DNA of 9,131 nt, from positions 1 through 9,131 of the forward strand of contig CAUTXO010000060.1 in NCBI GenBank assembly GCA_963542625.1, in the 5' to 3' direction. Of the stretch, positions 1 through 6,427 are shown piece by piece; position 1 is the stretch's first letter; every line of letters starts with the position of its first letter. The notes under the pieces were generated by a model. That model saw only the letters and a list, made by a program, of their open reading frames with translations. It ran no database searches and was not told the DNA's origin. A program made the translations under genes and the position numbers. This DNA comes from CAUTXO01 sp963542625. Lineage in GTDB: Bacteria > Campylobacterota > Campylobacteria > Campylobacterales > SZUA-545.

Positions 1-92
1 CCACGCCAAGCTCCAAAACTCGCGCGCGGATCTGCTCGTGGCTTAAGGCGCAAGCAAAAGAAGCGGCTTAGGATCTAGGGCAAGCGGGGGCA
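1..92. other. edge segment downstream of tpiA; possible tail of a convergent gene
   Basis: The tpiA stop codon is immediately followed on the minus strand by an overlapping ATG (TAATG, 91-95), but that frame closes after 16 codons, so no operon continuation is visible. On the plus strand, frame 2 runs open from the window edge to a TAA at 44-46 and would end ...NSRADLLVA, which resembles a protein C-terminus; a convergent gene ending here is therefore possible. The antisense frame across the same bases (ending in the direction of the edge with SHEQIRARVLELGV) is also protein-like but has no start codon after its last stop. The segment is too short to decide, and neither reading is called as a gene. 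Confidence 0.25.
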
Positions 93-779
93 TTACACCC
101 CGAGCATTGCGATAAAATTATCGATATTCCAGCTTGCCGTGCCAACCAAAACGCCATCGACGTTTGGAGTAGAAACAATCTCTTTGAAATTCTTTGCATT
201 CACGCTGCCGCCGTAGAGCAAGGGCTTTGGCGCTAGAGCCTTAATGGCGGCGTGGATTTGCGTAATGTCTTCTTGCGTGGCGCTTTTGCCCGTGCCTATC
301 GCCCAAACGGGCTCATAGGCTAGCACGAGCTTTTCGTAGCTAAGATCTATACCATCAAGCTGCGCCCTGATATATTGCATAACCGCGTCATTGCCGCGCT
401 CTTTGACTTCCAGCGGCTCGCCTATGCAAAAAAAGATCTCAAAGCCCGTCGCCTTGAAAAAGTCGAATTTTTTCCGCACAAGATCTAGCCCCTCATTCAT
501 AATGTGCCGCCGCTCACTGTGGCCTATTAGAATGGTTTTAATGCCAAATTCGCTTAGCTGCTCTAGCCCAAGCTCGCCTGTAAAGCTGCCGTTTTGCGTG
601 CCCCAAGCGTTTTGCGCCCCAACGCGCACCCGCCCGCTAAAGCTATCCAGCGCGCTAGATGGCGGAAAAATATAGAACAGATCCTGCCCCCTAGAAGCGC
701 TAAAGGCGTCTAGGCGCGTAAAATAATCCCGCGTGCTAGCACGCGTGTGATTTGTTTTAAAGTTCGCTGCTAATATCAT
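93..779 (-). CDS. tpiA: triosephosphate isomerase
   Basis: Interconverts dihydroxyacetone phosphate and glyceraldehyde-3-phosphate in the cytoplasm, linking the two triose pools in glycolysis and gluconeogenesis. The 228-residue product has all the family marks: AANFK at 4-8 with the substrate-binding Asn6 and Lys8, IGHSERR at 85-91 with the electrophilic His87, AYEPVWAIGTG at 154-164 with the catalytic base Glu156 followed by the mobile loop, and the phosphate-binding LYGGSV (188-193) and GVLVGTAS (209-216). It is shorter than the roughly 250 residues typical of bacteria, as is the Helicobacter pylori enzyme. Its ATG lies 23 bases inside the end of pgk, behind a GAAAGG ribosome-binding site, so translation is probably coupled to pgk. 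Last recognised gene of the gap-pgk-tpiA cluster. Confidence 0.97.
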   Translation of the reverse strand: MILAANFKTNHTRASTRDYFTRLDAFSASRGQDLFYIFPPSSALDSFSGRVRVGAQNAWGTQNGSFTGELGLEQLSEFGIKTILIGHSERRHIMNEGLDLVRKKFDFFKATGFEIFFCIGEPLEVKERGNDAVMQYIRAQLDGIDLSYEKLVLAYEPVWAIGTGKSATQEDITQIHAAIKALAPKPLLYGGSVNAKNFKEIVSTPNVDGVLVGTASWNIDNFIAMLGV

Positions 780-1980
780 CTTGTAGCCTTTCTTTTAAAA
801 GTGGCTTAACGCCCGGTAAGATCTTGCCTTCAATTAGCTCAAGCGACGCCCCGCCGCCGGTTGAGATAAAGGTCATTTCTTCTGCGTCGCCCGCGCGCTC
901 GATTAGATCCGCTGTATCCCCGCCGCCGATTATTTTCGTGGCATTTAGCTCTGCCACGTTGTGCGCTAGGCGGTGGCTGCCCTTGGAGAATTTTTCTATC
1001 TCATAAACGCCCATCGGCCCGTTCCAAAGGATAGTTTGCGCATCTCCTAAAGCTTCTTTGTAAAGAATGGACGTCGCAGGGCCAACGTCTAGCCCCGCCC
1101 AGCCCTTTGGGATCTCCTTAGACGTTACGTTTATCGTTACGCTGTCGGGCTTAACTTCTTGCGCGCAAATAATATCAACGGGCAAATACAAATGCACGCC
1201 GCGCTTTTTGGCCTCTTGCATAATGCGCTTGGCGTCTTCTAAGAGCTCATCCTCGCACAAGGAGTTGCCAATCTCGTGCCCTAGTGCCTTTATAAACGTA
1301 AAAGCCATACCCCCGCCGATGAGCATTTTATCCACCTTTGTGATGAGATTTTCAAGCGCTTGGAGCTTGCCAGAAACTTTAGAGCCGCCGATGATTGCCG
1401 CAAATGGGCGCATAGGTTTTTCAAGCGTTTTTGAAAAATACTCGATCTCCTTTGCCAGCAAAAAGCCCGCCGCCTTAAACCCAGCGCCGAAAAACTGCGT
1501 AATAGCTTCAACGGACGCGTGCGCGCGGTGGCTCACACCAAAGGCGTCGTTGATGTAGATCTCAGCCATTGACGCGAATTTTTTCGCAAGTTCGACGTTA
1601 TTTTTTGTCTCGCCCGCTTCATAACGCACGTTTTCTAGCAGCAAGATTTCACGTGGCTTAAGATCCTTTGCCATCGCCAGCGCGTCATCGCCAACAACCG
1701 ATGGCGCAAGCGCAACTTCTTGGCGCAGCAAGGTTTGCAGGCGTTTTGCAACGGGCGCAAGGGAAAATTTTGCGTTAATTTCGCCCTTTGGCCGCCCTAG
1801 GTGGCTTGCCAAAATAATGGCGCAATCGTGATCGATGCAGTATTTAATCGTCGTTAGCGCGGATTTTATGCGCCTATCGTCCGTGATGTTGCCAAACTCA
1901 TCTTGTGGGACGTTGAAATCGCAGCGGATAAATACTTTTTTTGACGCAATATCTATCTCATTGACCTTAACCAAGTTCAT
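757..1980 (-). CDS. pgk: phosphoglycerate kinase
   Basis: Transfers phosphate between 1,3-bisphosphoglycerate and ADP, a reversible cytoplasmic step next to GAPDH. At 407 residues it is of normal size. The N-terminal signature VFIRCDFNVP (16-25) holds Arg19, Asp21 and Asn23; Arg36, HLGRPKG (60-66), ENVRYEAGE (116-124) and SHRAHAS (150-156) make up the phosphoglycerate side. The nucleotide side shows GGSKVSGK (198-205), GGGMAFTF (222-229), WNGPMGVYE (319-327), GGGDTADLIE (352-361) and STGGGASLELIEG (373-385). GGSKVSGK carries Ser where most homologues have Ala. The start ATG overlaps the gap stop by 14 bases and has an AAAGGA site seven bases upstream. The C-terminus overlaps tpiA by 23 bases. 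The overlaps on both sides argue for one polycistronic message. Confidence 0.98.
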   Translation of the reverse strand: MNLVKVNEIDIASKKVFIRCDFNVPQDEFGNITDDRRIKSALTTIKYCIDHDCAIILASHLGRPKGEINAKFSLAPVAKRLQTLLRQEVALAPSVVGDDALAMAKDLKPREILLLENVRYEAGETKNNVELAKKFASMAEIYINDAFGVSHRAHASVEAITQFFGAGFKAAGFLLAKEIEYFSKTLEKPMRPFAAIIGGSKVSGKLQALENLITKVDKMLIGGGMAFTFIKALGHEIGNSLCEDELLEDAKRIMQEAKKRGVHLYLPVDIICAQEVKPDSVTINVTSKEIPKGWAGLDVGPATSILYKEALGDAQTILWNGPMGVYEIEKFSKGSHRLAHNVAELNATKIIGGGDTADLIERAGDAEEMTFISTGGGASLELIEGKILPGVKPLLKERLQDDISSEL

Positions 1981-2938
1981 TTTTTATCCTTTTAATTGTT
2001 TTTAGCACGTAAGACGCGTAGCCGCTTTCGTTGTTATGCCAGACGAATATTTTAACCAAATTATCCATTGCAAGGCATAGGCTCTCATCGATGACGCCAG
2101 CTTTCGTGCTAGATCTTAGATCTGAGCTAACAAGCGGCGCGCTTGAAACGCCCATAATCTCGCCAAAGCGCGCGGCAATCTCTGTTTTTAAGGCGCTTAG
2201 GATCTCGGCGCAAGGAGCGTGGCGTTTTAGGAAAAAGCTAAGATCTAAGGCACACACAGCGGGCGTTGGAATGCGAATACCAAGCGAAGCAAGGTGGGGG
2301 GCTAAGTGCCCCAAGATCTTAGCCGCATTTGGTGCAGCGCCTGAAGCGGTTAGAATGATGTTGCGCGGCGCGGCGCGGGCTAATAGACGGCTTGGATCGG
2401 CTCTATCGTGCAGGGCTTGATCGGCGTTAAAGCTATGAATGGAGCTAGCAAATGCCCCCGCAATGCCAAAGTTTTTGTCTAGGATCTCACTCACGATGGC
2501 AAAAGGCACAGCGGTGCAAGTCCCCACGCAAAAAGCAGGCGGCGGCGTGGCGGGACGGCTAAGCCCGTAAATGTGGATAGGTAGGGCGGGCATTGTGTAT
2601 GTCAGGGCAAGGTGCGGGGTGTTTTGTGAAAGCTGAGCGAGATCTTGCGTGGTTTTGTGCGCGCCGCTTGCGTCGATGAGAAAATCCGCTTTGAAGCTAG
2701 GCGCGCCGCTAGTTTGTTCGTATTGAAAGCTCTTGGCGGCGTAGAAAAAGCGCCCGTTTTCTTCGCGGATTGGCTCAAGCGGCGTTTGGCTGCTATCAAA
2801 ACGCAGGAGATAGGCAAGATCCGCGCTAGAGTAGAGATCGCTCACGCCAACGAGAGAAAAATCGTCATCGTTTAGAGCGTTTTTGATAATCGCGCGGCCG
2901 ACCCGCCCCGCGCCGATAACCGCAATCTTAATAGGCAA
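1967..2938 (-). CDS. gap: divergent glyceraldehyde-3-phosphate dehydrogenase
   Basis: Expected to catalyse NAD(P)-dependent phosphorylating oxidation of glyceraldehyde-3-phosphate; it heads the gap-pgk-tpiA cluster. I start it at TTG 2938-2936, because MPIKIAVIGAGRVGR then begins like the family and an AAAGG site precedes it; an ATG 11 codons earlier (2971) would add a charged extension and bury that site. This gives 323 residues. Seen: a Rossmann GxGxxG-type start (9-14), Asp34 at the end of the second strand, Cys141 in GTCTAV, His168 in SIHSF, LGIRIPTP (219-226) and WHNNESGY (300-307). These match the order of GAPDH catalytic and phosphate-site motifs. Odd: the near-universal SCTTN becomes TCTAV, INGFGRIG becomes VIGAGRVG and CTGxF becomes DASGAH. 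It could be a true but drifted GAPDH, a gluconeogenic form, or an enzyme for a related substrate such as erythrose-4-phosphate. Confidence 0.85.
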   Translation of the reverse strand: MPIKIAVIGAGRVGRAIIKNALNDDDFSLVGVSDLYSSADLAYLLRFDSSQTPLEPIREENGRFFYAAKSFQYEQTSGAPSFKADFLIDASGAHKTTQDLAQLSQNTPHLALTYTMPALPIHIYGLSRPATPPPAFCVGTCTAVPFAIVSEILDKNFGIAGAFASSIHSFNADQALHDRADPSRLLARAAPRNIILTASGAAPNAAKILGHLAPHLASLGIRIPTPAVCALDLSFFLKRHAPCAEILSALKTEIAARFGEIMGVSSAPLVSSDLRSSTKAGVIDESLCLAMDNLVKIFVWHNNESGYASYVLKTIKRIKNELG

Positions 2939-2950
2939 TTTATACCTTTG

Positions 2951-2962
2951 TTTATATAATTT
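2951..2962 (+). promoter_or_regulatory. AT-rich divergent promoter core, gap / rsfS
   Basis: A perfect TATAAT (2955-2960) lies in the 55-base gap between gap and rsfS. Read on the plus strand it would start transcription near 2967 and give rsfS a leader of about 27 bases containing its AGAAAGG site. On the minus strand the same AT block (TTATATAA) would leave gap a leader of only about ten bases, so the gap operon promoter may instead lie inside the 5' end of rsfS. No clear -35 box is visible, as is usual for the vegetative promoters of this phylum. Confidence 0.5.
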
Positions 2963-2993
2963 GAGCTTCAAAGACTACCACAGAAAGGCTAAA

Positions 2994-3329
2994 GTGAAAA
3001 TACAAGACAGACTAGCGGCAATCAAAAAGATCTTAGAAGATAACAAGGCAGAAAACGTAGAAATTTTTAATCTAGAAAACACTAATTATATGGTAAGCGC
3101 GGTTGTAGTTGCCACCGCAACTGTGGATAGGCATTTAAACGCGCTAAGCGACTACCTAAGGCAGGATCTAAAAGGCAAGGAAGAATTTTTACACACCCAG
3201 GCAAGCAGCGAGTGGATAGCCATAGATCTTGGCGATATCATCGTGCATATTATGAATGAAAAAGCGCGTGAAAAATATCATCTTGAGAGCTTTTTGAGTG
3301 AATTCCTAGAACACAAAGCTAGCGTGTAG
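2994..3329 (+). CDS. rsfS: ribosomal silencing factor RsfS
   Basis: RsfS (DUF143/Iojap family) binds large-subunit protein uL14 and blocks subunit joining, lowering translation when nutrients run out. The GTG start is chosen because AGAAAGG sits five bases upstream and MKIQDRLAAIKKIL aligns with the family N-terminus; the longer frame from 2883 would read through the promoter and antisense to gap. The product is 111 residues, normal for the family. Family features are the NYMVSAVVVATATVDRHLNAL segment at about 31-51 (equivalent of the usual DYFVI.sG.S.RH..AL) and SSEWIAIDLGDIIVHI at 71-86. In Campylobacter jejuni, from memory, nadD lies between gapA and this gene; here nadD is absent and rsfS directly faces gap. 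Its 3' end is 19 bases from the convergent TonB-like gene. Confidence 0.93.
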   Translation: MKIQDRLAAIKKILEDNKAENVEIFNLENTNYMVSAVVVATATVDRHLNALSDYLRQDLKGKEEFLHTQASSEWIAIDLGDIIVHIMNEKAREKYHLESFLSEFLEHKASV

Positions 3330-3348
3330 GGGGCGTGTTTGTGCGGAA

Positions 3349-4029
3349 TTAGCGGATGATGATGTAATTTACTAAGATCCGAATGCGCGTGGTTTGGCTT
3401 GGTAGGGGATAGTCTTTGTAGGCTTCTTTGATTGTGCTTTTTGTGTTTTCATCAAGCATTGTCGTGCCTGATGAGCTAATTAGTGTAATCTCGCTGATAT
3501 CGCCGTTTGGGTGCAGAAAAAATTCCACGATGTTAGCGCCGCTTATGCCAAGTTGCGCGGCTAGGTGCGGGTAGCCGTTTTTGTCTAGGTAACGCTGGGT
3601 GATGAGCCCGATTTTGCTAAGGTTTTCTTTGAGAAAGGTTTTTTCATCTTTGCTTAGCAGGTTGTAGGTGTTTTTGTAGATCTGGGCTAGGTTTGTGGGG
3701 TTTGGCGCGGTTTTTGCGGTGGTTTTTTGAAAAAAGTCGTTTAATTCGTTTTGGCTGATGGGCTTTGGCGTTTTAGCGCTTTTTGCCGGCGCGCTTTGGC
3801 GCTTGCGCGTAGGATCTGCGCTCTTTGTGGCTTGGGTGCTTGGCGTTTGGGTTTGCGCCTGCGTTTGTGGTGTGTGCGCGCGCCCTTTTGCGCTTTTTAG
3901 ATCTAAGATTCTAACGGAGCGGTTTTGCTGTGGCGGCTGTGGCGGCTTTGGGGATTTAAAAAAAATCAGAAAAGCTAGCCCCGCATAAATGGCTAGGGCT
4001 ATCAAAAAAGAAACGGCGTAACGTCTCAA
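3349..4029 (-). CDS. TonB-like energy transducer, C-terminal TonB domain
   Basis: Probable inner-membrane-anchored periplasm-spanning protein of the TonB/TolA type, which transfers proton-motive energy to outer-membrane receptors. Starting at TTG 4029-4027 gives 226 residues: a short Arg-Arg cytoplasmic start, one membrane helix (about 6-24), a Pro-rich PKPPQPPQQ stretch, a Gln/Thr/Lys/Pro low-complexity spacer (about 50-95), a charged helical middle (95-150) and a TonB_C-like end (about 155-226) with FFLHPNGDISEITLISSSG, LDE and IRILVNY. The ATG at 4119 is rejected because it overlaps the nrdB start and lies upstream of the likely TATAAT at 4063-4068. Ribosome binding is weak (AAGAG). No exbB or exbD is nearby, so it may borrow another ExbBD/TolQR pair. 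Which receptor it serves cannot be told from sequence. Confidence 0.82.
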   Translation of the reverse strand: MRRYAVSFLIALAIYAGLAFLIFFKSPKPPQPPQQNRSVRILDLKSAKGRAHTPQTQAQTQTPSTQATKSADPTRKRQSAPAKSAKTPKPISQNELNDFFQKTTAKTAPNPTNLAQIYKNTYNLLSKDEKTFLKENLSKIGLITQRYLDKNGYPHLAAQLGISGANIVEFFLHPNGDISEITLISSSGTTMLDENTKSTIKEAYKDYPLPSQTTRIRILVNYIIIR

Positions 4030-4062
4030 AAAACACTCTTGAATGCAAATTTTATGAAGCAA

Positions 4063-4072
4063 ATTATACAAT
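4063..4072. promoter_or_regulatory. overlapping divergent -10 boxes, tonB-like / nrdB
   Basis: On the minus strand 4068-4063 reads a perfect TATAAT, which would start the TonB-like message near 4056 and give a leader of about 27 bases to the TTG at 4029. On the plus strand the same bases give TATACA (4065-4070) or TACAAT (4067-4072), which would start nrdB near 4078, with a leader of about 22 bases carrying GAAGG (4086-4090) before the ATG at 4100. Because the two elements share bases, RNA polymerase could occupy only one at a time. Confidence 0.5.
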
Positions 4073-4099
4073 ACCGAAATTTTACGAAGGCGAGCTCCA

Positions 4100-5131
4100 A
4101 TGGAGAAAGACAAGGGCAAAAAAAAGATTTACAACCCGCAATCCAAAGAAAGCCTGAACGATAGGCAAATAATATCCGGCGATTCAACGGGGCTCATTGA
4201 GCTAACGAAGGTTAAGTATCAATGGGCGTTTAATCTGTGGGAGCTAATGCTTGCTAATACGTGGTTTCCTAAAGAAGTGGATATGACGCAAGACGCCAGA
4301 GATTATAAGATCTTGACCGATTTTGAGAAAAGAATGTATGATCTTGTGCTCTCGCAGCTTATTTTTATGGATTCTATCCAAACGAACAACCTAGCCGACA
4401 ACATCAATCCGTTCATCACCGCGCCTGAAGTGAATGTGGTGCTGGTGCGCCAAGCCTTTGAGGAGGCGCTGCATAGTTCGTCTTATGCAGTGATGGTGGA
4501 GTCTATTAGCGAAAACACGAGCGAAATTTACGATATGTGGCGCAAGGACGAAATGCTAGCGCGCAAAAACGCTTACATAGCGCAGGTTTATGAAGATCTG
4601 CAGAAAAACCCGACGGACAAAAATAAAGTGCTAGCGATGTTTGCCAATCAGATCCTAGAGGGGATCTACTTTTATTCAGGTTTTACGGCTATATATACCC
4701 TTGCGCGCAGTGGCAAAATGCTTGGGTCTGCGCAGATGATCCGCTTCATTCAGCGCGATGAAATTACGCACCTGCTTGTTTTCCAGCATATGATTAACAC
4801 CGTTAAAAAAGAGCGCCCAGATCTTTTCACAAGCGACGTCATCGATACCGCTTACGATATGTTTAAAGAAGCGGTCAAGCTAGAAGCCGGCTGGGGCAAA
4901 TACATTACAAACGGGCAAATTTTGGGCTTTAACGATGAAATTATCGACCAATACATTCAATATTTAGCCGACCAACGCCTGCGCGCGATTGGCTTAAAAC
5001 CGCTTTACGACGCGGCGCACCCGATCAAATGGGTGGATAAATTCAGCCAGTTTAACGAGCAAAAATCGAACTTTTTTGAATCAACGGTCAGCAATTATTC
5101 CAAAGGAAGCATCTCTTTTGATGATTTTTAA
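4100..5131 (+). CDS. nrdB: class I ribonucleotide reductase, beta (radical) subunit
   Basis: Small subunit of the aerobic ribonucleoside-diphosphate reductase; it houses the dimetal site that generates the tyrosyl radical used by NrdA to make deoxyribonucleotides. The 343 residues fit the short epsilonproteobacterial form. By motif comparison with E. coli NrdB, the metal ligands are Asp91 (FMDSIQ), Glu122 and His125 (EALH), Glu187 (LEGIYFY), and Glu221 and His224 (DEITH). Tyr129 sits four residues after His125 (HSSSY) and is the expected radical tyrosine, so this is not a tyrosine-less class Ic form. The C-terminal tail ending SISFDDF would be the NrdA-docking peptide. nrdA is not in this window. 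The ATG follows GAAGG by nine bases. The downstream DHH gene starts three bases after the stop, suggesting cotranscription. Confidence 0.97.
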   Translation: MEKDKGKKKIYNPQSKESLNDRQIISGDSTGLIELTKVKYQWAFNLWELMLANTWFPKEVDMTQDARDYKILTDFEKRMYDLVLSQLIFMDSIQTNNLADNINPFITAPEVNVVLVRQAFEEALHSSSYAVMVESISENTSEIYDMWRKDEMLARKNAYIAQVYEDLQKNPTDKNKVLAMFANQILEGIYFYSGFTAIYTLARSGKMLGSAQMIRFIQRDEITHLLVFQHMINTVKKERPDLFTSDVIDTAYDMFKEAVKLEAGWGKYITNGQILGFNDEIIDQYIQYLADQRLRAIGLKPLYDAAHPIKWVDKFSQFNEQKSNFFESTVSNYSKGSISFDDF

Positions 5132-5134
5132 TTA

Positions 5135-6172
5135 ATGAATTTATTCCACCTTTCACACACGGATCTTGACGGTTACAGCGCGCAGCTTATATCTAGCTAT
5201 TATTTTGAGAACACCTTTTACTACAACTCCAATTACGGCACGGAGGTTACGGTAAAGCTTAATAAAATAGAGCAAGATCTGCAAAATTTTAGCTCAAAAG
5301 ACGAGACGCTTTTGCTAATTACGGATCTAAACATTACGCACGATGAATGCGAGCTAGCGCAAAAAATCGTTTCAAGGCTGAATTTTTTTGGCAAAAACGT
5401 TCGTTTGCAGCTTTTGGATCACCACGCAAGCGGCGAGGCTCAGGCAAAGAATTTTAAATGGTATTTTTTGGATACCAAGCGTTGCGCTACCAAGATCACA
5501 CACGATTTTTTAAAGAAAAATTATAAGCCCGTCAAGCAGCTACCAGAGCTTTTGAATGCTTATGTTAGCGCCGTTAATGCCTATGATATTTGGGAGGTTG
5601 ATAACGCGCTTTTTGAGTTTGGCAAGGTGCTAAACCGCGCGGCTTTGGACTCAAAAGAAGTCCCCGCGAATATGTTCCAAACGGAGCATTTTTCGTATAA
5701 AAAATATATGCTAGAGGCTAGTTTTGCCTACATAAAAGACAACGCTTTTATCGATTACGACGACGATTTGCTAAAGATCAAGAAGGCTTTTTTGGCGCAA
5801 AACGGTGAAAGATCTACGCTGGATAATCTAGTAAGCGCCTTTCTTTTGAGCCTGCTTGATAAAAACAAAGAAAATATGACGGTCAGCATTATGAATAAAA
5901 AGGGGATTTTAACAAGCGCCATCGGCAATACATCCGTTTTAGGCAATGCTTTTTTGCTGAAAAATCAGGATTACGATTTTTTCATCGACGTCGGCTACAC
6001 GGGCAACATCAGTATGCGGGCAAACGGCAAGGTCGATGTAAGCCAAATGGCGGCAAAACTTTTTAACGGCGGCGGACACCCAAATGCCGCTGGGGGTAGG
6101 GTAACGGGGCTTAAAGAAACTTTTATTTATGAGAACGTTAAACATCAAGTGCAGGAGCGATTTGGCGTGTAA
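5135..6172 (+). CDS. DHH/DHHA1 family phosphoesterase (NrnA-like)
   Basis: A two-domain metal-dependent phosphoesterase of the DHH superfamily, whose relatives (NrnA, GdpP C-terminus, RecJ) hydrolyse short oligonucleotides, pApA, pAp or single-stranded DNA. In the 345 residues, HTDLDG (8-13) gives motif I with Asp10 and Asp12, ITDLNITHDE (62-71) gives motif II with Asp64, LLDHHASG (93-100) is the DHH motif and NAYDIWEVDN (148-157) gives Asp151. The DHHA1 part has SMRANGKVDVSQMA (293-306) and NGGGHPNAAGG (311-321), the substrate-binding GGGH. It lacks the membrane, PAS and GGDEF parts of GdpP and is far shorter than RecJ, so a soluble NrnA-type nuclease is likeliest; substrate is unproved. No Shine-Dalgarno precedes its ATG, and the nrdB stop is three bases away, so translation probably depends on nrdB. 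Confidence 0.88.
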   Translation: MNLFHLSHTDLDGYSAQLISSYYFENTFYYNSNYGTEVTVKLNKIEQDLQNFSSKDETLLLITDLNITHDECELAQKIVSRLNFFGKNVRLQLLDHHASGEAQAKNFKWYFLDTKRCATKITHDFLKKNYKPVKQLPELLNAYVSAVNAYDIWEVDNALFEFGKVLNRAALDSKEVPANMFQTEHFSYKKYMLEASFAYIKDNAFIDYDDDLLKIKKAFLAQNGERSTLDNLVSAFLLSLLDKNKENMTVSIMNKKGILTSAIGNTSVLGNAFLLKNQDYDFFIDVGYTGNISMRANGKVDVSQMAAKLFNGGGHPNAAGGRVTGLKETFIYENVKHQVQERFGV

Positions 6173-6353
6173 TTTGCGACGCTAGCCTGCTCCTTGCGCC
6201 CCGCAACGTAAGCAACGAGCCAAGCGGCAAATGGCAGGCAATACACAAGCAGCGAATGCGGACAGCATACAAGCAAAACGCCAAGCGGCAGCGGTGCAAA
6301 AAGGGCTTACCGCGCCGCCAAAGCAGCTTAACCGCAACTTAAAAAAAAATTAA
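6173..6353. other. T-poor anomalous intergenic block
   Basis: Between the DHH gene and the ccoG promoter. From 6201 to 6330 I count 46 A but only 10 T, unlike its neighbours. It contains two copies of GCCAAGCGGCA (6219-6229 and 6280-6290, 61 bases apart) and other AAGC-containing near-repeats, and it has no GATC. An ATG at 6231 opens a 40-codon frame (MAGNTQAANADSIQ..., stop 6351-6353) without a good ribosome-binding site. On the minus strand, 6306-6145 is open for 53 codons and hydrophobic (LPFAAWLVAYVAGRKEQ). Since stop codons need T on one strand and A on the other, the skew alone keeps several frames open, so I call no gene. Confidence 0.5.
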
Positions 6354-6359
6354 TATAAT
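6354..6359 (+). promoter_or_regulatory. putative -10 box of ccoG
   Basis: A perfect TATAAT follows an A-tract (6341-6349) and a TTAA step. It would start transcription near 6366 and give ccoG a leader of about 60 bases. A second, weaker box TATTAT at 6392-6397 would give a leader of about 25 bases. The leader contains two palindromic motifs described separately. Confidence 0.5.
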
Positions 6360-6374
6360 CCTTTTGCGCTTTGT

Positions 6375-6410
6375 GTTAAAAGCCTTAACTGTATTATCAA
6401 AAAATTTTTT
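6375..6410 (+). promoter_or_regulatory. palindromic elements in the ccoG leader
   Basis: GTTAA-AAGCC-TTAAC at 6375-6389 is a perfect five-base inverted repeat around a five-base centre, the layout of a dimeric regulator site, although it does not match an FNR box (TTGAT-N4-ATCAA). Fifteen bases on, 6399-6410 is the perfect palindrome A6T6, a DNA-bending type of sequence, lying just before the AGAGGTG ribosome-binding site (6414-6420). Operator function is only inferred from symmetry and position. Confidence 0.3.
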
Positions 6411-6427
6411 AATAGAGGTGCTAGTAA

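Noticed and set aside
91..95. TAATG junction as the start of a fourth gene after tpiA
   Set aside because: The frame from this ATG meets a stop after 16 codons and has no recognisable content.
2883..2993. N-terminal extension of rsfS from an ATG at 2883
   Set aside because: It runs antisense through the gap start and over the TATAAT; the GTG at 2994 has a good ribosome-binding site and fits the family N-terminus.
3311..3345. CACAAA/TTTGTG stem between the convergent rsfS and TonB-like genes as a shared terminator
   Set aside because: Only six mostly A-T pairs with a 20-base loop and no adjoining T-run.
3836..3990. Gly/Cys/Val-rich plus-strand frame opposite the TonB-like spacer
   Set aside because: It is the antisense image of the Pro/Gln/Thr-rich linker of a convincing minus-strand gene.
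4030..4119. Longer TonB-like protein from ATG 4119
   Set aside because: It would overlap the nrdB start and place the coding region upstream of the best minus-strand -10; the added 30 residues precede the natural membrane anchor.
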